Under the pieces are notes generated by a model that saw only the letters and a program-made list of their open reading frames with translations, was not told where the DNA came from and made no database searches. This document shows positions 1 to 7,861 of a stretch of 64,000 bases of DNA, one piece after another. Source of the DNA: Streptomyces sp. NBC_01304. Its GTDB lineage: Bacteria > Actinomycetota > Actinomycetes > Streptomycetales > Streptomycetaceae. The position numbers and the translations under genes were made by a program. Where the stretch lies: contig NZ_CP109055.1 in NCBI RefSeq assembly GCF_035975855.1, positions 4,402,001 through 4,466,000 of the forward strand, given 5' to 3'. The number at the start of each line of letters is the position of its first letter. Within the stretch, counting starts at the first letter, position 1.

Positions 1-236
1 TCGTCGGCGACGACCACGCTCAGCGCCGAGACCTCCGTGCCGGGTGGGGTCGCGAACGGGTCTGCGGGGGTGGGGTGTTGGGGGTGTTGGGGGTGTTGGG
101 GCTGCTGGGCCGGGAATGCCGCTGCCGACGGGGGAACGGAGACGGATGCGGGGGTGTGCTCCGAGCGGGGCGCGGTGTGCGACGAGGTGTGCTGCGACAC
201 GTGCGTACCGGTGGGGTAGGAGCTCTCGTCCGGCAT
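1..236 (-). CDS. Response regulator, N-terminal fragment (runs off the window)
   Basis: Only the first 78 or so codons are in the window. From the ATG at 236 there is a Pro/Gln/His/Thr-rich extension of about 65 residues containing a PQH triplet repeated three times, then VSALSVVVADD, which looks like strand 1 and the acidic pocket of a receiver domain. It lies 13 bp downstream of the histidine kinase, so it is very probably that kinase's NarL/LuxR-type partner; the output domain is outside the window. The true start could be further in, because such an extension is unusual for this family. Confidence 0.6.
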   Translation of the reverse strand, partial: MPDESSYPTGTHVSQHTSSHTAPRSEHTPASVSVPPSAAAFPAQQPQHPQHPQHPTPADPFATPPGTEVSALSVVVAD

Positions 237-249
237 GAGCGGCCTCCTC

Positions 250-1689
250 TCAGGGAGTCATGGGGATGGGGGTTGGGGATGGGGCCAGGGACGGGGACGG
301 AGACGGGGTGAGTGCGGCCAGCGGGAGGTCGAGGCGGACCTCGGTGCCCCGGCTGCTGTGGCCTCGGCCGATGCGGATGCGGGCGCCCACGGAGGCGGAC
401 CGCTCGACCATGCCGACGAGGCCGAAATGGCCGGACTTGCGGAGTTCTTCGAGGTTGGTTCCGGGGGGTAGGCCGGAGCCGTTGTCCAGGACCGTGAGCT
501 TCAACAGGTCGCCGACCACGCCGAGTTCGACGGTGACCTGGGTGGCGGCGGCGTGGCGGTGGGCGTTCTCCATGGCCTCGGAGGCGACCGTGAGGAGCTG
601 GCGGGCGACCGCATGGGGCACGGTGGGGGTGGGGGTGCCGATGGGGTGCGTATCGACCTGGATGCCGGTGCGGCGGCCGAAGTCGGCGCAGCGGGCGGTG
701 AGTTCGGCGGCGATGTCCACGCCGGGGGCCGGGGCGCCGGTGGTGGGGTCGGCGTAGTCGGTCTTGCGGCGGAGGTCGGAGAGGAGTTCGCGGGACTCGG
801 CGGCGGCCTTGCGGGCGCTGCGGGCGACCAGGCCCGCCTGGTGCTTGACCGTGAGCGGGTCCATGCGGTCCGCGCTCGCGGAGAGGGCGTCTGCGGCCAT
901 GGCCACGCCGTGCAGGGTCTTGGCGACCGAGTCGTGCATCTCCCTTGCCAGACGGGCCCGTTCGCTCTCGACGGCGTCGGTGACGGCCAGGCGGGATGTG
1001 GCCTCGGAGAGGGCCTGGGTGGCGGTGCCGAAACGGAACATCAGGTTGCGCAGGGTGACGCCGATGATGCCTGCGGCGACGCAGAAGCCGGAGATGAGGA
1101 TGGTGCTGGCGGGGCTGGTCATGGCTCCGGGGTCGCCGAGGCGTTCGTGCCAGGCCGTGTAGGCGGCCGCCAGGAGGAGGATCTGGGCTGCGGTGTAGAG
1201 GCCTGCGCCTCGCCAGCCGTAGAGGAGGCCTGCGAGGAGGGGGGTGCAGACCGTGGCGTAGCCGAGGGTGGAGTCCGGGCTGGCGGTGAGGAGCAGTACC
1301 GCGCCGAAGATGAGGTCAATGGCCATGAGCCAGCGGTGTTTCAGGACCAGGGGTCCCAGGACCTCCCAGTCTCTGAGCATGGCGTAGCTGCCCATGAGGC
1401 TGAAGACGACTGCGGCGCCCACGAGGGTTTGGCCCAGCTTGCCGTCTGCCCTTGCCAGGGCGAAGGGGCTGCCTATGACGATCATGGCCAGGCGGAAGCC
1501 GAATACCTGCCGGCACAGGGCTTGGAGTGCGTTGAGCTGGATCGGGAGGCTCGGTGCGGGCGCGTCGTCGGCGAGGGCTGAGGTGTTTACGGGCTCTGGG
1601 GTGTGGCCGTAGGTGATCGCCGGTTGCATCGGCGGGGTTGCCCTTGGGGCTCTGGCTGGGCGGAAGTTGCTGAGTGCGCCGTCATTCAT
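250..1689 (-). CDS. Membrane sensor histidine kinase (HisKA_3/NarL type)
   Basis: A 479-residue sensor kinase. Residues 60-220 hold about five hydrophobic segments. The dimerisation helix has EMHDSVAKTLHG, with the phosphorylated His near residue 252 as in HisKA_3 kinases, and a HATPase_c domain follows with LDNGSGLP (N/G1 boxes) and HFGLVGM (G2-like). The frame is also open from a GTG at 1698, inside the neighbouring repeat, but the ATG at 1689 is preferred because the G-rich repeat arm then lies just upstream like a Shine-Dalgarno sequence. It follows the tad operon on the same strand and precedes its regulator, so it may sense a signal linked to the pilus; that link is inference. Confidence 0.9.
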   Translation of the reverse strand: MNDGALSNFRPARAPRATPPMQPAITYGHTPEPVNTSALADDAPAPSLPIQLNALQALCRQVFGFRLAMIVIGSPFALARADGKLGQTLVGAAVVFSLMGSYAMLRDWEVLGPLVLKHRWLMAIDLIFGAVLLLTASPDSTLGYATVCTPLLAGLLYGWRGAGLYTAAQILLLAAAYTAWHERLGDPGAMTSPASTILISGFCVAAGIIGVTLRNLMFRFGTATQALSEATSRLAVTDAVESERARLAREMHDSVAKTLHGVAMAADALSASADRMDPLTVKHQAGLVARSARKAAAESRELLSDLRRKTDYADPTTGAPAPGVDIAAELTARCADFGRRTGIQVDTHPIGTPTPTVPHAVARQLLTVASEAMENAHRHAAATQVTVELGVVGDLLKLTVLDNGSGLPPGTNLEELRKSGHFGLVGMVERSASVGARIRIGRGHSSRGTEVRLDLPLAALTPSPSPSLAPSPTPIPMTP

Positions 1690-1690
1690 T

Positions 1691-1852
1691 TTCCCCACCC
1701 CGCCCCTTCCCGAAAGGCTGCCGCCGGCTTCCCGGGGCGGGGGTGGGTGGGTATGGCGGGGGTGGGTGGGAATCCATCCGTCACCAATGTCCTCAAACGC
1801 CGGACGGGCTGATTCATGCCGTCGGCAGACTTACGGGAAGGGGCGGGGAGGG
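1691..1852. repeat. G-arm repeat, copy 1 (both arms, single core)
   Basis: Left arm CCCCACCCCGCCCCTTCC (about 1694-1711), core AAACGCCGGACGGGCTGA (1795-1812) and right arm ACGGGAAGGGGCGGGGAGGG (to 1852). The arms are inverted and the G-rich strand points outward at both ends. It fills nearly the whole tadC-kinase gap, and its left edge abuts the kinase start codon. Confidence 0.85.
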
Positions 1853-1861
1853 AAGAAGTCA

Positions 1862-2755
1862 TCACCGGCCCCCAAGGATCTCGCCGAAGTTCGTGTCCGA
1901 GCCCAGGAACATCCCGCACACGATCAGGATCAGCGTCGCCGGGACCATGAAGATCAGGGTGACCATCGTGGTCTTGGGGATCGTCTTGGCCGCCTTGCGG
2001 CGGGCGTTCTGGGCGTCCGTGCGGCGCATGTCGTTGGCTATCTGGATGAGCGTGTCGGCGATGGGGGCGCCGAGCTCCTCGCCCTGCTGCAGGGCGGTGA
2101 CGAACTGGGAGACCTGTTCGCTCGCGTTCCGGCGGCGGAGTTCCTCGAAGGCCTGGCGGCGGGAGACTCCCATGTCCATCTGGCGCAGTGTGATGCGGAG
2201 TTCGTCGGACCAGGGGCCCTCGTAGCGTTCGGCCACACGGTCCAGGGCCTGGCGGAAGCCGAGGCCGGCGGAGACCACGACCGCGAGGACGTCGAGGAAG
2301 TCGGGGAGCGTACGCTCGATCTGTTCCTTGCGTTCGCGGATCGCCTGCCAGATCAGGGCGTCGGCCGCGACGATGCCGAAGAGCAGGGCGAAGAAGCCGA
2401 AGAGCGCGGCGCCGTTGATGAAGAGGGACAGGCCGCAGATCGCGCCGAAGATGCCGTAGACCGCGCGGCGGGCCGCGTAACGGTCGATGGTGAGGCCGTT
2501 GGGGTTGCCCGCCATGTCGATCTTGCGGCGCTTCGCGTCGACGCGCTTGGGGCCCATCGCGCGCAGCACGGACGGCGCGAAGCGCATGCCGAGGCGGTCG
2601 ATCGCCGAGTCCGCGACGGAGACGCGGGACGAGCCGACCTCCAGGGCGAGCGCCAGGTCGCTGGGGAGCTTGGCGTCGGCCCGGTACATGCGGACGCCCT
2701 GGGCGACTCCGGCGACGGAGAGCCCGAGGAGGAGGGCGAGTAGTAGTCCCAGCAT
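1862..2755 (-). CDS. tadC: Tad pilus inner-membrane protein TadC (T2SSF domain)
   Basis: A 297-residue protein of the type II secretion F family. It starts with a hydrophobic helix, has a central hydrophobic hairpin (about residues 130-165) and a C-terminal membrane segment (about 265-285). The T2SSF region contains FLDVLAVVVSAGLGFRQALD and later QFVTALQQGEELGAPIADTL, typical of the TadB/TadC pair. With TadB it forms the platform that couples the TadA motor to pilin assembly. Its ATG lies 6 bp after the tadB stop and the SD-like GAGG overlaps that stop, so it is translationally coupled as the last tad gene. Confidence 0.9.
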   Translation of the reverse strand: MLGLLLALLLGLSVAGVAQGVRMYRADAKLPSDLALALEVGSSRVSVADSAIDRLGMRFAPSVLRAMGPKRVDAKRRKIDMAGNPNGLTIDRYAARRAVYGIFGAICGLSLFINGAALFGFFALLFGIVAADALIWQAIRERKEQIERTLPDFLDVLAVVVSAGLGFRQALDRVAERYEGPWSDELRITLRQMDMGVSRRQAFEELRRRNASEQVSQFVTALQQGEELGAPIADTLIQIANDMRRTDAQNARRKAAKTIPKTTMVTLIFMVPATLILIVCGMFLGSDTNFGEILGGR

Positions 2756-2761
2756 GAGTCC

Positions 2762-3697
2762 TCAGACCTCGATCTTGCCCAGGCGGCGGATGACGATGAA
2801 TCCGGCCGCGTACAGGCCGAGTGAGACCAGGATCAGGATCTGGCCGACGGGAGAACCGGTGACCTTGGCGAGGGCGCCCTCGTTCATGCTGTTCAGCATG
2901 AGCATGGCGCCGATGCCGAGGCAGGGGATCGTGAAGGCGGTCGCGTTGACCTCGGAGAGCATCGTGCGGACCTCGCGCCGGGTCTCCTTGCGCTCCTCCA
3001 GCGTCTCGGTGAGATTGCGGAGGCTGCCGACGATCGTGCCGCCGGCCTTGTTGGACAGGACGAGGGTGGTGACCAGGACGACCAGTTCGCGGGACGGGAG
3101 GCGTTCGGCGAGTTCGCCCAGGGTCTCGTCGATGGAGCGGCCCACCGCCAGCTGGTTGGACACCACGGTCAGCTCCTCGCCCGCGGGGGCGTCGAGCTCG
3201 GCCGCGGCCATCGCGAGGGAGGTGCGCAGGGCCAGGCCCGCCGACGTACCGTTCGCCAACAGCCTGGCCACATCCGGGAGTTGGTTAATGAAGGCCTCGA
3301 TGCGTTTCTGACGCTGCCAGTTCAGGAACGTGTTCGCCGACCAGGCTCCGATGATCCCGGCGATCGGTCCGAAGAACGGGGCCAGGAGCGAGGCCGCGAT
3401 GAGCCAGAGGGCGGCGACCGTCACCAGCATGTAGACGAAGAATTCGCCGGGGGTCAGGTCCAGGCCCGTCGCCGACAGCTTCAGCTGGAGCTTGCGGCCG
3501 AGGGTCGTCCCCCTGAGGCGGCGGTCGACTCCGGTGAAGCGGCGTTGCCGGCCGAGGGGGATGTGCTCCGTGGCGGACAGGCGGTCCACCAGCGCCTGGC
3601 GTTGGGCTTTTCCGGATACGTACGTGTGCAGACCCGCGGTGGCGAGGGCGCCGCACAGGAGCGTGCCGCCGAGGGCGAGGAGGGCGGGGTTGTTCAT
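2762..3697 (-). CDS. tadB: Tad pilus inner-membrane protein TadB (T2SSF domain)
   Basis: A 311-residue membrane platform protein. There is an N-terminal hydrophobic helix (5-25), a pair of helices near 90-130, the T2SSF core with FINQLPDVARLLANGTSAGL and later LVVLVTTLVLSNKAGG, and a C-terminal helix (about 275-300). TadB and TadC are the two related platform subunits of Tad systems. The start overlaps the tadA stop as ATGA (3694-3697), a sign of tight coupling in the order tadA-tadB-tadC. Confidence 0.92.
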   Translation of the reverse strand: MNNPALLALGGTLLCGALATAGLHTYVSGKAQRQALVDRLSATEHIPLGRQRRFTGVDRRLRGTTLGRKLQLKLSATGLDLTPGEFFVYMLVTVAALWLIAASLLAPFFGPIAGIIGAWSANTFLNWQRQKRIEAFINQLPDVARLLANGTSAGLALRTSLAMAAAELDAPAGEELTVVSNQLAVGRSIDETLGELAERLPSRELVVLVTTLVLSNKAGGTIVGSLRNLTETLEERKETRREVRTMLSEVNATAFTIPCLGIGAMLMLNSMNEGALAKVTGSPVGQILILVSLGLYAAGFIVIRRLGKIEV

Positions 3698-5043
3698 GAG
3701 CCGGCGGCCTCTCTTGTGTTCAGCTCGAACGTGCCGCTGAGGCCGTCCTCCACGCCGAACGCCGGGGGCACCGGCTCGCTGGCGAGGTAGAGGCGCTCGG
3801 CGACGGTGCGCGGCAGGGGCAGATGCTCGTACCAGCCGTGCACGACGCGGTCCGAGCCGATGGGTTCGGCGCGGAACCGGGACACCGTAAGGATCTTGAA
3901 CCGTTCGCGGCCGTGCGAGACGAGGAGTGCGACCTCGGTGATCTTGCGGGAGCCGTCCGCGAAGCGGGAGAGCTGGACGACCACGTCCACCGCCGAGTTG
4001 ATCTGGTCCTTGAGGGCCTCGAAGGGGATTTCCACGGTGGACATCGAGCCGAGTGTCTGGAGCCTCATGAGGGCGTCCTCGGCGTTGTTCGCGTGGACGG
4101 TGGCGAGGGAGCCGTCGTGGCCGGTGGACATCGCCTGGAGCATGTCGAGCGTCTCGCCGCCGCGGACCTCGCCGACGATGATGCGGTCGGGGCGCATGCG
4201 CAGCGAGTTGCGGACCAGGTCGCGGATGGTGATCTGGCCCTTGCCCTCGACGTTGGGGGGACGGGATTCGAGGCTGATGACGTGCGCCTGCTGGAGGCGG
4301 AGTTCGGCGCTGTCCTCGATCGTGATGATGCGTTCCTGATCGGGGATCAGGGCGGAGAGGGCGTTGAGGAGGGTGGTCTTGCCCGTGCCCGTTCCGCCGC
4401 TCACGATCACGTTGAAGCGGGCCCTGACGAAGCTGCTCAGGAGCATCAGCATCTGCTCGTCGAGCGATCCGAGGTTGATCAACTCGTTGAGTTTGTACGC
4501 GCGGGGGAAGCGGCGGATCGTGAGGACGGGGCCGGTGAGGCTCAGCGGGGGGATGATCACGTTGACGCGTTCGCCGCTGGGGAGGCGGGCGTCGACCATC
4601 GGGTTCGACTCGTCGACCCTTCTGTTCACCGTGGAGACGATGCGCTCGATCGTCTGCATGAGCTGGTCGTTCGAGGCGAAGCGGACGGGGTGCTGCTCCA
4701 CCCTGCCGGCTCGCTCGACGAAGATCGCGTCGGGGCCGTTCACCATGATTTCGGTGATGCTCGCGTCTTCGAGGAGGGGTTCCAGGACGCCCAGGCCGAG
4801 GGCCTCGTCGACCACCCTGCGGATGAGCTGGGCTCGCTGGGAGGTGCTGAGGACGGGGCCCTCGCGGCTGATGATGTGTCCGAGGACGCGCTCCAGCCTG
4901 GCCCTCCGCTCGGCCGCGGCGAGGCTGGACATCTCGGCGAGGTCGATTTCCTCGAGGAGCTTTGTGCGGTACGTGGCGACCATGTGGTCGTCTTCGTGGC
5001 CGGCGGTCTCCTCCGGAGGGGCTATGCGGGACCTGAGGCTCAT
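3694..5043 (-). CDS. tadA: Tad pilus assembly ATPase TadA/CpaF
   Basis: A 449-residue secretion ATPase of the VirB11/PilT superfamily that powers pilus assembly at the cytoplasmic face. The N-terminal domain has ITEIMVNGPDAIFVERAG, then comes Walker A SGGTGTGKTTLLN (about residue 215), the aspartate box ITIEDSAEL, Walker B RIIVGEVRGGE and the His box GSLATVHANN, all intact. Length is normal for CpaF. An SD (GAGGAG) sits upstream of the ATG and overlaps the stop of the preceding tadE-like gene. Confidence 0.96.
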   Translation of the reverse strand: MSLRSRIAPPEETAGHEDDHMVATYRTKLLEEIDLAEMSSLAAAERRARLERVLGHIISREGPVLSTSQRAQLIRRVVDEALGLGVLEPLLEDASITEIMVNGPDAIFVERAGRVEQHPVRFASNDQLMQTIERIVSTVNRRVDESNPMVDARLPSGERVNVIIPPLSLTGPVLTIRRFPRAYKLNELINLGSLDEQMLMLLSSFVRARFNVIVSGGTGTGKTTLLNALSALIPDQERIITIEDSAELRLQQAHVISLESRPPNVEGKGQITIRDLVRNSLRMRPDRIIVGEVRGGETLDMLQAMSTGHDGSLATVHANNAEDALMRLQTLGSMSTVEIPFEALKDQINSAVDVVVQLSRFADGSRKITEVALLVSHGRERFKILTVSRFRAEPIGSDRVVHGWYEHLPLPRTVAERLYLASEPVPPAFGVEDGLSGTFELNTREAAGS

Positions 5044-5059
5044 GGTTCTCTTTTGCTCC

Positions 5060-5416
5060 TCAGTCGCAGGGCATGGTGACTGTGCGGTCGGCTTCCCACC
5101 GCATGTCCACGAAGGGGACGAGGGTGGGGATCTGCAGGGTGGCTTTCTGGGTGACCGTGTCCATGTCCCCGAAGCAGAGATCCCCGGTGATCAGGGCGTC
5201 GCTCGCCAGCCAGCTACTGATTGCGGCCTTCCCGCTTGCGTCCCCGCTGTGGCCTTGCGAGGCGCTTCTCGCTGCCGCGCGGGCGGCTGATCCGGCCTGC
5301 TCGTAGGTGTAGCCGACCAGGCCCAGTTGGATCACTGCGAGGGCTATGAAGAGGAGTAGGGGTAGGAAGCCCGTGAATTCGAGGATGGCGGCACCACGGT
5401 CGCTACGGACATTCAC
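5060..5416 (-). CDS. TadE-like minor pilin (prepilin)
   Basis: A 118-residue pseudopilin. Directly after a short basic leader it reads DRGAAILEF: a Gly-Ala junction with Glu at +5, followed by about 22 hydrophobic residues (FTGFLPLLLFIALAVIQLGL), which is the class III prepilin signal cut by a TadV/CpaA-type peptidase. The rest is a small exported domain with two Cys (LCFGD and the C-terminal MPCD). The GTG at 5416 is chosen because it leaves the canonical short leader; the open frame runs much further upstream through a repeat and shadow sequence. The first base of the GTG is also the edge of repeat copy 2. Confidence 0.85.
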   Translation of the reverse strand: MNVRSDRGAAILEFTGFLPLLLFIALAVIQLGLVGYTYEQAGSAARAAARSASQGHSGDASGKAAISSWLASDALITGDLCFGDMDTVTQKATLQIPTLVPFVDMRWEADRTVTMPCD

Positions 5417-5558
5417 CCCACCCCGCCCCTTCCCGAAAGTCCTGCGGACAGCCTGGGGCTTCGCCCCTAGCCCCCAGATCGGCCTTCGGCCTCTGTCCTC
5501 AAACGCCGGACGGGCTGAATTTGCCGGCGGCAGCCTTACGGGAAGGGGCGGGGAGGGG
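5416..5558. repeat. G-arm repeat, copy 2 (both arms, inside the tad operon)
   Basis: The C-rich arm begins at 5416 and the G-rich arm ends near 5558. Between them are a GGGGCTTCGCCCC hairpin, GGCCTTCGGCC and the core AAACGCCGGACGGGCTGA (about 5501-5518). It makes up essentially the whole gap between the cpaE-tadE fusion and the second tadE-like gene, in an operon whose other gaps are 10 bp or less. Confidence 0.85.
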
Positions 5559-5562
5559 ATCA

Positions 5563-7143
5563 TCATTCGCCCTCCTTCGCCGCGCCCGCCGAGCCGTCGA
5601 CCGACCAACCTGCGTTGAAGCCGGGGAAGAACACCGGTACCTCGACCGAGACCTTCACCTGGTGGACCGAGCCGCCCCCGCCGCCGCAGTCGACCCGGAA
5701 GCTGTCCTGCCAGGGCCCGGGAAGGCGTTCCAGGCCTGCGGTCTGGCACTCGGCGACGCCATGGACCGCGCGCGCCCGCGCAGCCTCGTCCGCCGCGTTC
5801 CCCGCCAGGGAATACGTATAGCCGTACAACACCGCCTGCCAGATGATCGCGATCACCAGGAAGATCAGTGGCGCCATCCCGGCGAATTCCACGATCGTCG
5901 AGCCCCGGTCGCTCTGGAGGCGGGCCAGGGCCGTGCCCTTGGCGGGCTTCTTGCCTGTCTTGTTGTTGTCCGGTGGCTTCACCAGTCCCAGCTCCCCTGC
6001 GAGTCCCCAGAGTGCTTGTTTGACCGTGCTCCGGCTGTCCAAGTCCTGCATGCGGCCCGCGTCGACCGCTGATTGGAGTTCCTTGAAGTGGGAGGGGATG
6101 GCGGTACGGGCCATCCGGGTGCCCGTGATGCGCTCGACCAGCGCGGGCTGGATCTCCGTGTTGCGGGTGTGGCGGTTGACGACCGTGATCGTCTCCTCCG
6201 CCTTGCGGATCTGGAGGCGGTCCCACATGCGGACCATGCGTTTGGCCGCCCGGACCGAGACCACGTCGGGGGTGACCAACAGCAGCGCCTGGTCGGCCAT
6301 TTCGATGGCTGCGGCGTTCGCGCCGTTCATCGAGGTGCCGCAGTCGACCACCACGACCTCGTAGCGGTTGCGCAACGCGCTCACCGCCTGGCGGGCCACC
6401 GTGTCCGAGACCTCCTCGCCCCGCTCCCCCTCCGCGGGGGCGAGGAGCAGGCCGATTCCGGTGGGGTGGGAGAAGACCGCGTCCTGCAGGACGCGTGGGC
6501 TGATGTCGCTGATTCCCGCCAAGTCGACGATCGAGCGACGGAATTGGACGTCCAAGTAGGACGCCACGTCGCCGGATTGCAGGTCCAGGTCCAGCAATGC
6601 CACGCTGCGGCCGGAGGCCTTTGCCGCCAGGGCCAGTTGGACTGCTGTCAGGGTCGTGCCCACGCCGCCCTTGGAGCCGCTGACCGTGATGACCGAGCCG
6701 CCGGGGCCGGTGAACACGTCCGCGCCGGACGTGAGGTGGCGGCGTACGCCCACTGCCCAGGACGCCGCCGTCTGGACGCGGGCTGCCAACTCCTCGTAGC
6801 CGAGCGGGAGTGCGATCAGGCCGCGGGCGCCCGCGTCCATGGCGGCGGAGTAGAGGACCGGGCTGGCGTCCGTGGTGATGAGGATGACGCCGGTCGCCGG
6901 GAAGCGGAGGGCGACCTCGCGGATCAGCTCCAACGCCGGGACCGGGCCGATGCGCTCGTGGACCAGGACGACTTCCGGCAGCTCGTCGATGGACTCGCCG
7001 GCGAGGCGGGCGAGCGTGTCGAGCAGGGCCGTGGAGTCGGTGACGGGGAGTGCGGGGTCCGCGTCGGGCAGCTGGCTGAGGAGCGTGGTCAGGGAGCGGG
7101 CGGCGTCGACGTCGCCCGCTGCCGGGAGGATGCGGATGGTCAC
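5563..7143 (-). CDS. CpaE-like MinD-family ATPase fused to a TadE-like prepilin
   Basis: A single open frame of 526 codons. Residues 1-145 form a receiver-like CpaE N-terminal domain without an obvious phospho-acceptor pattern. Residues 150-390 are a MinD/ParA ATPase with the deviant Walker A SGSKGGVGTTLTA and DLDLQSGD. Residues 415-526 are a TadE-like pilin: SDRGSTIVEF followed by a hydrophobic helix. Gly414/Ser415 with Glu419 at +5 is a textbook prepilin cleavage site, so a peptidase could release the pilin from the ATPase. The GTG at 7143 has a GGGGAGGG SD and lies 10 bp after cpaB. A separate internal start for the pilin cannot be excluded, though no good start with an SD is obvious. Confidence 0.85.
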   Translation of the reverse strand: MTIRILPAAGDVDAARSLTTLLSQLPDADPALPVTDSTALLDTLARLAGESIDELPEVVLVHERIGPVPALELIREVALRFPATGVILITTDASPVLYSAAMDAGARGLIALPLGYEELAARVQTAASWAVGVRRHLTSGADVFTGPGGSVITVSGSKGGVGTTLTAVQLALAAKASGRSVALLDLDLQSGDVASYLDVQFRRSIVDLAGISDISPRVLQDAVFSHPTGIGLLLAPAEGERGEEVSDTVARQAVSALRNRYEVVVVDCGTSMNGANAAAIEMADQALLLVTPDVVSVRAAKRMVRMWDRLQIRKAEETITVVNRHTRNTEIQPALVERITGTRMARTAIPSHFKELQSAVDAGRMQDLDSRSTVKQALWGLAGELGLVKPPDNNKTGKKPAKGTALARLQSDRGSTIVEFAGMAPLIFLVIAIIWQAVLYGYTYSLAGNAADEAARARAVHGVAECQTAGLERLPGPWQDSFRVDCGGGGGSVHQVKVSVEVPVFFPGFNAGWSVDGSAGAAKEGE

Positions 7144-7153
7144 GGTCCCTCCC

Positions 7154-7861
7154 CTACTTGTCTTCGTCGAGGGTGTAGCTCCGGTCGTCGGGCGACACCG
7201 GGGTTTCGCCGCCCTGGGCGATCAGGGCGAGCCGGACGTGTGCGGCGAAGGACTCGGCGTAGGCGACGCGTTGGGCGTCGAGGGTGTTCAGGGCGAAGGT
7301 GATCGGGACGGCCTCGCGGCGGCGGCCGGTGCGGTCGTCGGCGGCCGGCTCCAGGGGGGTGAGCTTGCCGACGTCCAGGACCTTGGCGTTCTGGACGATC
7401 ACCTTCGACTGGTTCTTCTGGCCCTCTTTCTCGGCCTTGAAGGTCGCGAAGATGTTCACCGTGGAGCCCGGGGTGATTTTGCCCGCCACGCCCGTCGCCG
7501 CGTCGATCATGATGGCGATCTCCTGTTCGCCGTCGCCGAGTTCGGGGCGATTCACGATCATGTCGGACTGAAGGAGAGAGCCCTTGCGGAGTTGGGTGAC
7601 CGCGATCTTTCCGCGGATTGCGCCCAGGTCCGTCACGGCATTGTCCGACAGCCAGCGCTCGGGCATTTTGATCTTCTCGAACTGGCTCGCGTCCAGTTCC
7701 TTGTACGGGGCGATGTCGCCCTTCAGCCGATACGCCGAAACCTCTGGTCCGACCTTGGAGTTCACGTCGCGGATCACCGAGAGCACCCCGGCGAAGGCGC
7801 CGAAGGCACACAGGACCGAGAGGAGCAGGAGTATGACACCGCGGCGCTGGCGTGAATTCAT
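7154..7861 (-). CDS. cpaB: CpaB-like SAF-domain Tad assembly protein
   Basis: A 235-residue protein with an N-terminal membrane anchor (about residues 8-30) followed by an exported SAF/RcpC-like region (about 40-110), where LRKGSLLQSDMIV resembles the SAF core, and a C-terminal domain of the CpaB family. In diderms CpaB works with the secretin; in this Gram-positive it probably sits in the cell wall space. The ATG at 7861 overlaps the stop of the upstream gene (ATGA), which fixes the start although the frame is open for another kilobase upstream. Confidence 0.85.
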   Translation of the reverse strand: MNSRQRRGVILLLLSVLCAFGAFAGVLSVIRDVNSKVGPEVSAYRLKGDIAPYKELDASQFEKIKMPERWLSDNAVTDLGAIRGKIAVTQLRKGSLLQSDMIVNRPELGDGEQEIAIMIDAATGVAGKITPGSTVNIFATFKAEKEGQKNQSKVIVQNAKVLDVGKLTPLEPAADDRTGRRREAVPITFALNTLDAQRVAYAESFAAHVRLALIAQGGETPVSPDDRSYTLDEDK

